Origin: Dermanyssus gallinae | Taxonomy: Eukaryota; Arthropoda; Arachnida; Mesostigmata; Dermanyssidae | Assembly: GCA_003439945.1 (NCBI GenBank) | Contig: QVRM01001482.1 | Span: 62,001-126,000, forward strand | Direction of reading: 5' to 3' | DNA: 64,000 bases | Shown: in pieces, positions 22,631 to 35,479 of the stretch | How positions within the stretch are numbered: the stretch's first letter is position 1 | How the letters are laid out: the number at the start of each line of letters is the position of its first letter | Position numbers and translations under genes: made by a program | The notes under the pieces: model-generated | What the model saw: only the letters and a program-made list of their open reading frames with translations | What the model was told of the DNA's origin: nothing | The model's database searches: none

Positions 22631-25600
22631 CTGATTTAATCTTGATTCTTGGATTGGGAGAACTTGCTTCTCGCGTAGTGTCAATATATGCTGGTTTAGT
22701 CCCTAAAAACCATTATTCAATGCTGAATACCGGCAAGCTGTTTTCAGATAGCGGTCCTCTTAAAATACTAATACTTAACTAGCTGCGTCTAGCTTTAATT
22801 CAAATGATGTATTGTGTTGTGCCGCATTAGCGTTATATCGATATAAACTACTCTGACTTAGAAGCCTAAATGGCATGCCGATACGGATCCATACAGTCCC
22901 GGACCAACGTAACCCGGTAGTTTACCTTCTATATGACGTTTCTTCTCAACCTGGCTTGGAGCTACTTTGCACCATGCTTTATGCTTCTCTGCATGTGGTA
23001 TTAACACACACGTACACGCCGCCACAAAGTCAAACTCTTTTTCAAATGTAATTTATTAAGTCTCTTGTCGTTTCACCAAAGGAAACTTAGAAAGCCGCCT
23101 CGAACGCGTGCACAATAAACATACCTTTGTTTTTCTAACGTGGTTTCATGCAATTTTTATTATTGTTGTTGTTGTTGTAGTTATTGCTGTTGTCGCTTGC
23201 ATTTGAAACATAATAATACTTGCACCGCCTTGCTCGCTCAAAGAAGTCCACACACTACCTAGACAGCTGAAGATGACCGATGTCATCTGTGGTGTCCGTG
23301 CACGTCGTCCTCCCCTATAGCTCTTCTTGTTGTTCCGTATTGAAGTTTCGACTCGTTGACTGGAGCTGACAGCCAGCCCAGCCAATATAATTTGAGGCAA
23401 CGGCAGTAATAGTAGAACATTAAGGTGCATAGGCTATCGATGCGATATACCTAAACGGAGACTGGCGACGACGAACGCAGTCTGTTCTTCGTTCCGGCCT
23501 ACCCAGCAGGGCACGCTGAACGACACCCGTCGCCGTTGCCGCCGCCGTCCGGCACCAACATCCAATTCCTCAGCGCACCGCTGCATTCTCGACCACCACA
23601 GTGCTATCGCTTCTGGTCGCTTTCTTCATGGTCTGGGGGGGGGGGGGGGGGTCGAAGGGTTGCTCTGTTGGGGATGGGTTGGTTATTTATCACGATAGTG
23701 TCATCGCAGCTTCGCTCCTGCAACATCTCGACCTCAGTCCCTTTTCTCCTGCCCCTTCCCCTGCCGTTGGGAGGTTCTCATTCTCTGTGTCACATTTTCC
23801 TTTTTCCTTCTACCCGTCTCTCTCTCTCTCTCTATCTCTCTCTCGATGAGTGCTTTCCGCACCTCATCTCTTTCACTTTCAATCACTCGATCACTCTGCC
23901 ACTCTATCTGCTACTCTACCTCTTCTGCTGTCTGCGTCGTCCTGATGCTCCGCACTGAGAACGACAAACTGAGGCGCAAACAACACCGCCGTTTCGTGGG
24001 GGCTAGAGAACGGGGCAAGGGCAAGACTTTCCAGCACAGCGATGACGATGATGATAATGATGATGATGATCTGAAAGCAGTAGCTGCTGCTGCAGCTGGC
24101 CAGCAGTCATGTAGCTTTCAGTCTCTCCCCCTCCCTCTCTCTCGCTTTCTCTCTCTGAAGCGTGTGAGAGGGCTCGCGACTTCTCGATGCCTCCCGCCAA
24201 GCTGTTCATCGATGCGTCGTCTTCTCTTTGCTGCTTTGACAAATTAACGGCCTTTCCCGGGAACGCCCGCCTTTTCCACTACTACGACAAAGACTGTGAC
24301 AACAACAAACTACCACTCCTACTACTACAACTACTACTACAGCTGCTGCTGCTGCGGCTGCTGCTGGCGCCCTCATGACGGCAGTGGCTCATATTTATTT
24401 TCCCTTCAGTATTTTAGTCCCGCTGCTGTCTCCCCGTTTCCTGAATCTCCCTTCGCCACCGCCATCGCTGCCATCCTCGTCCCCATCTACCACGATGAAC
24501 CCATGCGCGTTGTTTCATGATCTCGTAGTTTTGATGGTACCCATCATCTTGTCCGCTCAGTGACTGTCACTACAAGGTCGACACTAGTACAAAAGCAAGT
24601 AGCTGTCTAGTAGCTACTTTAACTCGAATGTAATACCATTGCCATAGCTGCTTGTCAACCAACTCTTCATATATATACCGTTCTGATTATATATATATAT
24701 ATATATAACCTAAAGGGCTAATAGATTTAGCCTCAAAACGAGAGTCAAGAGATTGCCTTTTATGCATTCTTAAAGACAAGGAATCTACACAATGGTCTTC
24801 TCACAGGAGTAAGCTTTTTGGACGTATCGTGACAAAGACAATAGCGAATGAGGAATCACTTCTTCTTGTATTTACTTGGGCTTTTCATGGCGGTTGCGTA
24901 TGTAGCTAACGTTAACCGCGCGTTCTCGAGATAGCAATTGTAAGTGAGGTTGATTTACTCGCTGTCAGCAAGACGTGTGCGTGCGTCAAGTGCAGCCCAG
25001 TATACATTTGTAGGTTATCGACATCATCGTTATTGGCAGCAGTAACGAAGCCGCCGCCATGTTCCCAAGAAGAAGGCCGGTGAGCTAAAATTGATTAGGC
25101 GGTTCAGGCTTCAGCTATTTTTAGAGAAAGGCCAAAGATTGTACTATGTGCTCCACTATAATCTTCATCGACGGTCTCTCCAAGATATCTTGCTGGGAGA
25201 CCGACGATAGCTAGGCACTAGCAGACGTAGGTTTCCTTTTTCTTCTCATGCGTTCCAGAAGTATTGCTGCGCCGTTCACGCTCATACCTTCTCCCTCCAA
25301 CAATAAGTGCAGCAGAGAGGGGCTAAGGCTGGGGCAACAGAAGTCCGCTAAGTCACCTACCCCTGGTGGTTAGCTACGCAGGCGTTGCGAAGGTACTCCC
25401 CGTAGACTATGTGGGCCGGCAGTGATGGGTTCTCTTCTGCCGGGCCGCGCTTGCCGTGGTCGCCGTGCGTGGACACAGAATGCGTCTTCATCGTACCGTT
25501 TGGCGCTAGGGAGTCTTTTTCTTCCCTTACGGGTGTACATCGAAGGTGCATGCATCGAATTCCCCCGAGTCGTCGTAGAGCGGGGCCTATTTCCCTCGAT

Positions 25601-26830
25601 GGCCTGCTCGGAGGATGTGGCCGCACCGTCGTGCTGCACTGAGCTGCACCATCACGCTGTATTAACGCTGCCCCTTCCGCGCCCACACTTACTTTTGCGG
25701 TGGTGCGTCGTGTGTGTCGCCGACTAAGTGCAACTCCTGCCTGCGCGAAGCGGAAAGCGCCGTCGGGATGTAGCCCGACCGCCGGGCCTGTCCGTCCAGT
25801 ATTGCTTGCTGTGCTGAAAGGAGACAGATTAACTGGGAACAGCTTTAATCCCGGCTATAGCTCTTCGTTAAGCAACCCGACGACAGAAAGCTGTAACAGC
25901 GCTGTGGTGCTGCTGCTGCTGTTGTATAGCTGCCTAGCTGACCAGCTGCCCTGTTGCTGAGCCAGAGGTGTGCGCGTCTCCTACGCGTCCCGATCGGGGA
26001 AAGAATATCGACCGGTTTGTGACCACTGCGACTGCCCTAAGGATCTCGCTATCGGACTTTGACTGTCCGTCTCCCGAAGAGAGAATGTCTCCTGAAGAGA
26101 GAATGTCTCCTGTCTCCTGAAGATGCGCTGCTACGATGGCCTATCTCTAGAAGGCTGCTATCTCTAGTAGCGGACGCTCTTAGTACCGAATCACCGAATC
26201 GGACAAATCATTCTCTCTTTCTCGTTTTCTGTTTCACTCCCTCTTTCTTGCTGCCCCTTCCCCTTCTCTTTCTCTTTCTCTCTCTCGCCGAGATAACCGC
26301 CTATTTTCTTCTCTTGATCAAACACTTTTTCTATCACGCCTTCTCTCGGGCAGGCGCCAGTCTCGTCACTCTGCTGGAAGAAGAATCTGTCGCTGTGCGA
26401 CGCACTGCTGTTGCCGGGCGCCGGCGTCCGTCGTCTTGTCTTGATCGTAACGAACGGAACGAGAAGAGACAATTTGTTCCCTTTAGGGCCACCTCACTTA
26501 CGTCGAGGCGCACGCTCGCAACCCCACTCCGCTGATCAACAGACTTCGAACAGCATACGCTGTCGGTACGGGGCTCGGGTCGGTAATGGCAAATATCTAC
26601 TAGTCGGGCACCTTGCTGCCCTGGCCTCAGCTCGCCACAGACGGACAACGTACACTTAAGATCGACGAATCTCCTCAGGAGAATTAGCGTTGACTCTAGC
26701 ATAAGCCTGCGCGCTGTACATTTAAGTACTAACCTGTTATTGTAACTCTAATTGCTATAGATTAATCGAAATGTGCACAGAATAATTGGGACCGACTCTT
26801 ATTGGAACAAACTTTAACTACGCACACAGA

Positions 26831-26832
<2 letters not shown>
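21506..26832. other. Gene-less interval
   Basis: No gene is supported. It holds (TA)n tracts at 22299-22327, 22593-22627 and 24689-24708, and GTT repeats near 23155-23180. There is a run of about 17 G near 23635-23651, GAT repeats near 24046-24072, CTA/CTG repeats near 24316-24372, and three tandem 18-20-bp units (gtctcctgaagagagaat-like) near 26080-26125. A minus-strand frame at 22040-22330 looks mildly protein-like but matches nothing I know. Confidence 0.55.
22593..22627. repeat. (TA)n microsatellite
   Basis: Pure AT dinucleotide run of about 35 bp. Confidence 0.95.
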
Positions 26833-26881
<49 letters not shown>

Positions 26882-26903
26882 TATATATATATATATATAT
26901 ATA
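26833..26903. repeat. (TA)n microsatellite, about 70 bp
   Basis: TA repeat interrupted once by TCA. It directly precedes an imperfect hairpin. Confidence 0.95.
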
Positions 26904-26914
26904 CAAAATACAAC

Positions 26915-26991
26915 ATTTTGCCAAAACTAGTGCTTTATTCCAGATATATGGCTTGAATAGGCCAATCTGGAATAAAACACCAATGCAAAAT
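26915..26991 (+). other. Long imperfect hairpin (MITE remnant or precursor-like fold)
   Basis: The 16-base arms 26930-26945 and 26965-26980 are complementary with one mismatch. Inner tggc/gcca and outer attttgc/gcaaaat pairs extend the stem on both sides, separated by small bulges. The loop is about 8 nt. Its 77-nt length is compatible with a microRNA-precursor-like fold, but it is equally compatible with a small inverted-repeat transposon remnant. Confidence 0.45.
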
Positions 26992-28259
26992 TCTCGAATG
27001 CTTTTTCAATGAGTCACAGGGTCACCTTCCATAGAGAGTCTCAATGACAGACGAAATTTGCGTAGCTTTACGTACGCCACGATATGTGCGTAGTATTGGA
27101 GTGTATGGATCAGATTATAATATTCGTTCTTTTTCCCGCAATTTCAAAGTTTTTTCGTCTTATATTTTTTAATATTTAGAGCTTATGGAAATTACACTTC
27201 AGCGAGAATACTTGCAAAACTTATCGTCTACCTCATCGGACTCGACGTTTGTTTGCGTCATATGAAGGACAATGCGTTCATTTTTGGCCAACGCGTTAGG
27301 TAGTAATACTCGCGGAATTATTTAGTTACTGAGGTTACAGACAAACCGATTCGATTCATAAGAAAACATCTCATACTGTACATAACCTTGGCCAATGGTC
27401 AGAAAGCAAATCATTTTGAGTTGTCATTTTAAATAATGCAAGTAGTAGCACGTACTTCATAAATATTGGGCAAGAGCAAAAAAATAACCTCACGGCCGGA
27501 ATACGTTAAAAGCAGGTGGCTGTTCATTTCACTTCACTAATAACAAAATCAACTAAGCCACAAGTCCTGATCTGTCCTATTGCTCGGAACTGTGCACGTA
27601 AAAGGTTAAGTTAAAAAAGCAGTTACTCACGTATGGTGCTTAAAAACTTGTTTATACAGGTGTCCACGGTATGTTCATGTTGCTGCCGTGCTGCTACAAT
27701 AAAAAAAATACACGGTTTATCATATCTGTTAAAAAAAAGGCGTTAACTATGTATACAACGGTTATAAATATATATTTTTTCTTTTTGTTTGTTTTCTACA
27801 GCACTAAATTACAGATTTGGTGCTGTAGAAAACACACCACAGTTGAGTGTTGTGTTCATTTCGAACAGCGACTAAAGTGCAGTGACGATATTCTATCGAA
27901 GACTGCGGCCACTCGTGCAGGTGTGTGCATGCTTAAATGCGCGTGTTTGATCAAATCTATATATGGCAGGCTACATCGTCGCTTGGGGGAGAGGCAGCGA
28001 AGCCCAACCCTATGAGAATCAACGATGACTGTCTCAGGCTTCACGCGCAGTGGTAGCGTCAGAAACGTACCGTCCAGTTCACTATCGGAGTGCAATTTTG
28101 AGGAGAGCTCTAGAGGAAAAATATGTCCAGCTCAGTCCCTTAGCCATTCATATATAGGCTGCACCGCCTTTGAGATGAAACCGGAAATGTTAGCGGAGAT
28201 GAGGCTAACGAAGGAGAACGCTAAGGCATAGTGCGATACGGCTCAAGCGATGCATGATC
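26992..28259. other. Gene-less AT-rich interval
   Basis: Unique AT-rich DNA without simple repeats. Its only notable structure is the perfect inverted repeat at 27791-27833. Confidence 0.5.
27791..27833. other. Perfect 14-bp inverted repeat
   Basis: gttttctacagcac at 27791-27804 is exactly complementary to 27820-27833. The 15-nt spacer contains a further aaat/attt pair. Confidence 0.7.
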
Positions 28260-29979
28260 GCTGGCAAAGCATGAAGAGTTGACGGGAGAAGGAAAAAGAC
28301 AGAGAGAGAGAGAGAGAGATACTAGCCGCTGTTGAGGAAACAACGTCATCGGGACCGGCAGATGTCGAAGAGACAAAAAATGGATTCGCGGAAAAGTGGA
28401 TGAGGAGGAGAGGCGCGCTGTTCAAGCAAAGGCCGTGGTGTTGCACCTAAGTCACATGGCGAAGAGGAAGAACGCGAGGGCGAGCAGCGACAGCAGACGA
28501 CAGCAACAACGACAGCCGCTGCATGCAACAGCAAAAGGAGCAGGAATCTCGACTAAATGTAGCCAATCGACCAGGAGATGCGGTAGTTATTCAAGCAGTG
28601 GGAAAACGTGCTGTAACCACTGGAGTTTAAACAAAGGCAGAACAGAAGACTAGATTTCTCGAGTGGCTGCTAATACAGAGGTGGTATGGTAATTCGATAC
28701 AGGGTCGAGGCGTGAAAAATATTGTAATAGCAACTATGCAAGATATTGACATGTGCGATAACGTCAAGCGCCGGAACTATGTTTTATGGGGGATTAGTGG
28801 ATATCTTTCAGCTTCGGAATATGGAGGCTGGTGTGAATAAGGTCGGCGTACAGGCAGGTACAGGATTTGATCGAATTTTGCACAGAACGAAACCTAGGGC
28901 TAACAGTATGTTCGCCTTAATGGTCGAGAATGTTTAAGAAGAGTGGGACTATCCGGGTACGCGCAGGGCAGTCAACAGGAAGATGATGCAGCTATTCAGG
29001 GCAGCGAACTTCGAGCACCTGTCTCTGGAATACATTCAGGGCCATGGCCTCCGATGGTTTGCACTAGGAAGAGATGGAGGTACCGTACTAGCAGCTCGCA
29101 CAATTGGCAGGAAGGCGTGGGATTGGCACGGTATTAGGCCGACTATGATTAAAGCAGATGAGAATCAAGTGAAGAACTGGAGAGGGGCATAGGCATGAAG
29201 ATCCAATTCCAAATGAGAATTTTTCAGGCAGGAGGGGCAGGCACTTAAACAAGGGAAATCGTTGGCTGGCAGATATTGGCAAACAGGATGGAACAACACA
29301 CGCAACAGATACAGGGGCAGGAGAAACGACAGGGGGGAACAGATACAGGGAAAAGTGGGACCACAACAGGAGACATTTTATGGGAGGGGCAAACAGATAG
29401 AAGCAGTAAAGCTCGAAAATGCATTGAAGGTTATCAAGCGGTTCGCTATCAGCGACATAGAGAGCCGGAAGTAGAGGTAGACCGGATGCAAAAGACAAAC
29501 CGGGGTAAAAGGAAGACAGTCACGTGAGAGTAATGTGTCTTTCAGACGAATTGCCGTGGTAAATGTGAGATGGGGAGGCGGAAAGTTAAATTTAAGAGAG
29601 TTATGTGGAATTACACAAATGCTATAAATAAACGCCTGAGAAAATATGAGAAGTTGTGAAGTATATAGAGCGCCGAGCAACACGCGTGGACTATGCACTA
29701 ATGTAGGAAAAATCCCACAATTGAATAGAGGAAGGACAATATTGGAAGTCATCATAATTGGGTAGAAGTGAGCAAGATAGACACGAAACCGGGGCAAGCA
29801 TTTATACAAAATAAATCTCTGGATGAGCTCAACTTGACACACAAATATAGTACACTAAACAGTCTTTGGTGACAAGTAGGGAAAACCAAGTAGACTAGAT
29901 GCATATTTGAAAACCATAAACGCATATGAAAAGTGCTGTAAAATAGGGAAAGTAGTTTAGAAACAGTTTTGGGACTATG
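28260..29979 (+). other. Possible 5' half of a decayed LINE
   Basis: This purine-rich tract lacks the (TA)n arrays seen elsewhere. Its plus-strand frames, broken by stops and shifts, are rich in Arg, Lys, Glu and Gln (for example around 28270-28420 and 29000-29500). It lies directly upstream of recognisable reverse-transcriptase motifs in the same orientation, which is the only reason to assign it to the same element. No endonuclease motif could be read. Confidence 0.3.
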
Positions 29980-31030
29980 CATTGCAGAAGAAAACATAGA
30001 TGGCAAACACGGAGCAAAAAAGAACATACACTAGTGGTTTAGAAAGAAGAAATGGGCACCGCGTTACAAGCATTATTTACGAGTACGTGTGTTATGTAAC
30101 GGAGCAGTTAAATATTGTATTTAGAAGGGGTAGGCTCCTGGAGGGTTGGCTAAAAAAAAAAGAGTTTCGCTCCTTCCCAATGAGGGATTAAATGATGACA
30201 TTTTACAAAATAGTTGACCAATCACAATTACGCTTATAACGTATTGGATATTTATGCAGGTTTATGTGCAATGATATGTAGATTTTAATTATCTAAGTCA
30301 GTGGAGTACATAGTGTTCTGAAGACAAATCGGCGAATGAAGGAAAAAGGCTAGAAGATCATATTTTTCTTAAGTCGGGTTATGGAAGTATCGAGATTACG
30401 GGAACAAGGGTGTGCCTAAATTCTTTTAAATCTAAACAAGCGTACGATACGGTGGAAAATATTAAAGCTGTATCCATTTTTGTTGGAGAAAGGTTAAAGT
30501 GGAGTTATTGGCAGATACTCACAGAGATAATACGACACGAGTAATTCTAGCAGGATGACAATCTATAAAGTTCATGATTGCTAAAGGTGTCAAACAGGGC
30601 TGGTTTCTGTCAGTTGTGAATTTTGAATGTATATAGAAAGGATAACGCGAAATGTTATTAGCATTGGGTTAAGATGTCAGACGATATACTAGTGTTAGGG
30701 CGGGAAGTGCGAAGTACAGGAAATTTTGAGTGCATGTGGGGAAGCATCGGGGCAACTGGATGGTGCAACATGATGCATAATAAGAAAACGCATTTTTATG
30801 ACAGTGACTACAAAGGATGATTACTTAGAGAAAGAAGGGATATTTCAAAAAATAGTCTGAGAAAGGAATACACTCAGTGAGGGGTATTCAGTGAGTATCT
30901 CTTGAAGTTAAATAAACTTAAAGCAACAAGAATATACCGAAGGCTACACACGTACTAGCATTGACATTTGCGTATTCCATTCTGGTTTACGGCGCAGGGT
31001 TTTGTGGGAGTTTAGAAGGAGTGCAAATTC
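29980..31030 (+). pseudogene. Decayed LINE reverse transcriptase
   Basis: Several reverse-transcriptase blocks occur in order on the plus strand but in different frames. VTEQLN...LLEGW is at about 30090-30150 (equivalent of the thumb-proximal EDWKKG segment of LINEs). FKSKQAYDTVEN is at 30425-30460 (the F-x-D-x-x-x-A-F/Y-D block, with the catalytic Asp lost). KGVKQGWFLS is at 30583-30612 (family KGVKQGCPLS). SDDILVLG is at 30677-30700 (family YADDILV, Tyr-Ala lost). Many stops and frameshifts intervene, so this is an old dead copy. The clade is uncertain. The GVKQGCPLS style differs from the R1-like element at 3.3 kb, so it is an independent lineage. Confidence 0.68.
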
Positions 31031-32912
31031 TCAGATAAAAAATTAATCAAACAGATTCAGGTAGTGAAGACGGCAATAGAGATAAAAAAAACGAGGATCA
31101 TAGGGTAGACATCATAGCTGGGGAAATTGTATGCATTAGTCGGCAATGGACAAGAGAAAAGGTATCTGAGGAAATGATGAAATCGAGAGCAAAGGGGCGT
31201 ATACGGCCAAACGTAAAGTGGCAATGGGGGCAGATGAAATTTAACAGATATAAATGGAAAAGGAAAACGAGGAATAAACGAGGTAGAATGGGTGTACGAT
31301 ACTTCAAGAGGTCGTGGGCTACAAGCAAGCACCAGGGCAGGGATGATGGATACAAGGGTACAACGGGCTAAACATATGGAAGAGAAAGTATGGAATGTCA
31401 AGTTTGTGCATAGGAAGTGAGTCAATTAAGCGTACTGTAAAAGAGTGCACTAGCTTTGGGACCTAACATTATAAGGGATCAGGTCAATATTTAAAAGAAG
31501 GGATTGTCCTAGTGGAAGGCATTTACCAATTATGTATTAGAATATGACGCATTTATAGTCTGGATGTTTAGGTATCATATATATCGCTTTAGACCCGTCT
31601 GATGTAAAAGTGTGACATGCGTAAGCAAAAAATAAATCTCTCTCTCTATATATATATATATAGTATTCAAACATGCAAACGCATATACTGTGATTGCTCA
31701 GAACCAAGTAAGCGTATCACCAGCGTGTCCGCGTTTTGTTGTGCTGGCGAGTAGCGGCGCTGCAGCATTTCCCCGATAAGTCCCGAGAGGGCGACATGAT
31801 TATAAAATACAACGCGAAGAAGGAAAACGTGTCGATGGCGATTTGTCGTGTCTTTTGGGTACAGGGATGCAGAAATGGTTGACTTCGCGCTGCATGCTCA
31901 GATAAGCAGACAAAGAGAATAAAAATAGAAGGGGCAAGAGACGGCGAATTGGTGCTAAGAGAGCGCGCTTCATGATTGATGATGCATCGGACGTTTCTTA
32001 AAAAACAGTTGCAAGTACAGTGGGCACTGCTAACTCAAACCGACCGAGCAAACCAGAGGCTGAGACACACAGACCTCAGTAGCAAAGCAGTTCCCGGTAT
32101 GATTCAGCCGGATGAAATTTCCCCATTATATGGCTCTCAGAACTCCACTTTCTATAGCTTCCAAAACCTACAGAAAACTATAGAAAGCTATAAAAGCTAG
32201 AAGCTATCAGCGACTTAACATCATCATAGTCTCTGCTGTGGTCACCCCGCAGTTTCCAACAGATCGATAGGTAGGTACTGATATGTTGTGTACCACAGCG
32301 GTACGTAAATTGAGCATGTAGCCAATCACCTGGGCGGCAAAAAGTAGAAGGCATTCCTAGAAAGAAGGCCTTCTTAGAAGCGGATACAAACAACCACCTA
32401 GATATTAAAAACAGTCGCCGTAAAGAAGAAAAATGATTTAATTAGTGACATCGGCAGGTTGGAAATGATCGAAAGCCCTATTGTGTCGGCATATCAAGTT
32501 GACTGCTATTGCAAGATATGCAGGGTCTCACAGAATTCGTCCAACAAATTTTGGGGTCGAGTACAACCCGGCTAAAAAATGTTTTTTTTTCCAATGGGGG
32601 TTTTAATAATTTCCAAGGGAAGGACATTTTTTCTTTTGGAATGAGAGTGTATTTACGAAAAGTGGTTGTATTAAGTTTTTATCCTGACATATCTTCACTA
32701 AATCTGCAATTGCGAGAGCCCCAGTTACCCTACAGACAAACCAATCATACCTGCGTGCTTAGAGGAAAATTTTAAATTTCTTATATTTTGGCTTTCACGC
32801 TCAATTATATATTTTAATTAAATATTTCTGCCCTCTTGTTCCATTGAAAAAAAAACATTTTGCCGAGTTGTACTTGATCCCAACGCTTGTCGGACGAATT
32901 ATTGGAGACCCT

Positions 32913-32913
32913 A

Positions 32914-32952
<39 letters not shown>
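32913..32952. repeat. (TA)n microsatellite
   Basis: TA repeat of about 40 bp with one TG interruption. Confidence 0.95.
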
Positions 32953-32954
<2 letters not shown>

Positions 32955-33877
32955 CAATACCGTTGCATTTCAAGATGAGACGTAATTACAATACAGCCGT
33001 CATTATATAAAATTCTTGACACTTTAGCGGCCGTCCCACCGGGGAAAAAGGTGTTCAATGTAATTAATATTTATTATCGTTCTACGCTATGATGAACAAT
33101 TGATTGCTTTTCTTTAATAACTTAAATTAAACATTTTAATATTTTTTTTTCGATCGTCTTGCGGTTAGTATTTGATACATTTTTGGTAGAAGCTGCTCTT
33201 TATTTTTTTCCTCGCGTTTATTTAATCACTGCTTTCTTAGTACGGTACTAATTTTATGCAACACAAAATGTTACCTCAGCTGGGCGCAAAAACACATCTA
33301 CACCAGCATAAAGAGCGTTGCTTTATACGCGCATATATAAACGCAGGTACCCTACCCACCTACAGCTTAAACACAGTGTAACAGAAACAGTAACTTCATC
33401 CTATTTCAATGTTACAACCCCACCTCGAAATCTAATATGTGCGTGTATATGCGTCGACATCTACGACATTTTACACTGGTTGTCATTAGCCGCATCGTTA
33501 TCATGCACAGGCTGTTTGTTTCTCGTCGACGTCGTCATTTGCGGCTGACGGCGGTAGCGCAGGACCAAAAATGAGAGGTGTTTTTGAGGTGCAACGATGG
33601 CGCCAGTTACTGGCACCCCATCTTTTAGCACTCGCCCGTGTCGCTCGCTCGCTCGCCCGGCCGCCCGCCTACCGAAGGCTGGGGAAGAGGGCTACAAAAA
33701 GTCCCCATTATTGGACCATCCTTTGTGACGTACGGTATATGCTTAGGACTACTCTGGCGAGAGTCTGGTTAGCTTGCTCACAACCTATCTAACCTATCTA
33801 GCTTCCCTGGGCTCGCTTTTCCTTCGTTCTCATTTGTGTCGCCCCCCCCCCCCCTCTCCCCCCGCCTGCTCCTCCCT

Positions 33878-33928
33878 ATTCTACTGCCAGCCCCATTCTA
33901 CTGCCAGCCCCATTCTACTGCCAGCCCC
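33878..33928 (+). repeat. 17-bp tandem repeat, three copies
   Basis: attctactgccagcccc is repeated three times in exact register. Confidence 0.92.
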
Positions 33929-34618
33929 ATTTTTGCCAACACCTGCTGTAGGCGTCGGTCGACCTGCGCCGTAAGAAGGCCGCCCTTCGGATGGCAGCAG
34001 TAGGGTTGTCGGCCTTAGTTACGGGCGCCGTCTGCAGAACGAAATACGGCGGCCAGGACACCACCGTGTCAGAACTGCTTCACCGACATGTTCATCAGTG
34101 AGCCGAGCCCACCCCCAGTCGGTTAGGCGTTGTTAGACGCCGTCCTCCCCCCCCCCGTCTATCTTCGCTGCCTCTTCTCGACGTCGTCGTTGTCGTAAAA
34201 CAACGACCCGACCGTGACAGGCGCGCGTTGGACATGGCCAACGGACCGTCGAAGAAGAAGCCGACGACGACGACACTGCCATCTGCCATACGATACCTGC
34301 GTCCTTCGTTGGCCACAACAGCTTCACCGAGCGACCGCTCGGTCCGCAATTGCTGGCGTTCCCTCGGTGTGGCCCGTCGTTACGTTGTTGCTGATATTAC
34401 GCCTTCTCTCTATTCCCAGCTCTTCCTGTTCATTTATCTCTCTCTCTCTCTCGCTTTTCCATCTCCTATCTAGCTATCTTCGCATGCGATCGTATACTCT
34501 ACCTGAACCCTCATCTCCTGCCGCGTAGCTTCAACGGCAACTGAAGGCAAAACCTACCGTCGACCGCTACAGAGAAAACACCGCGGCATAAGAGTTACCC
34601 TTCTTTTGGCGTCGCTAG

Positions 34619-34750
34619 TGTTGATGCTGTTGCTGTTGTCGTTATTGTTGTTAATGATAGTGTTGTTGTTGTTATTGTTGTTGTCGTTGTTGTTTCTGTT
34701 GTTGCTGATCCTTTGTTGCAGCAGCAGCAGCTGTTGTTGTTTTTGCTGTC
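34619..34750 (+). repeat. GTT/GCT trinucleotide array
   Basis: Imperfect GTT repeat with GTC, GCT and GCA variants over about 130 bp, coding for poly-Leu, poly-Val or poly-Cys depending on frame. Confidence 0.9.
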
Positions 34751-34874
34751 ACCGCCCGACGACGTCTTCTATGACGAGATCACGGCAAGGGCACGACAAC
34801 TACAACGGTATCTCTAGGCAGAAGAAGCATCTGCGCCAAAAACAAACTGCAAAAAGTAAACACCAGAAGTGATT

Positions 34875-34878
<4 letters not shown>

Positions 34879-34923
<45 letters not shown>

Positions 34924-34937
34924 GTGTGTGTGTGTGT
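34879..34937. repeat. Compound (TA)n-(TG)n microsatellite
   Basis: About 40 bp of TA followed by eight TG units. Confidence 0.95.
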
Positions 34938-35442
34938 TGACCGTTAACATAGACAGGCACATCCTTGTGCGTACAGTTCTCTTGAAGGATATACTCGTTG
35001 GCTGATCTACCTGAATAACAGTTGAAAATAATCTAGAGTGTTAAAACCAGCCATGCATAAGCGCAATAGGGAGTCATCTTTGCACGGTCCACCATTACCA
35101 CTACCGCCATCGTCACCTGCCATAGCAAATATTAGATTTGTCCACCACGTTCCAGATTACCAAATGTATTATTACATTTTCGCTACACATAGACATGATA
35201 GAACTTGAAAACCCCTTCATATAATTGCCATTACTACTTATAACAACTACTCATAACAGAGCTACGTTACAAAGGTACAGACACGAAACAAAAGCACAAA
35301 AAAAGTTTAGTGAAAATCGCTACGTAACGTAGACAGGGCATTGCCGGGCACTGCTAAAAAGAATGGACGAGCGATATTTGTTACTGGCAATGCCCAAAAC
35401 TGATGTAGCTGAGAATTGCGTTCGATGATGAACCTCTATCGT

Positions 35443-35445
<3 letters not shown>

Positions 35446-35474
<29 letters not shown>
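35446..35474. repeat. (TA)n microsatellite
   Basis: Pure TA repeat. Confidence 0.95.
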
Positions 35475-35479
<5 letters not shown>

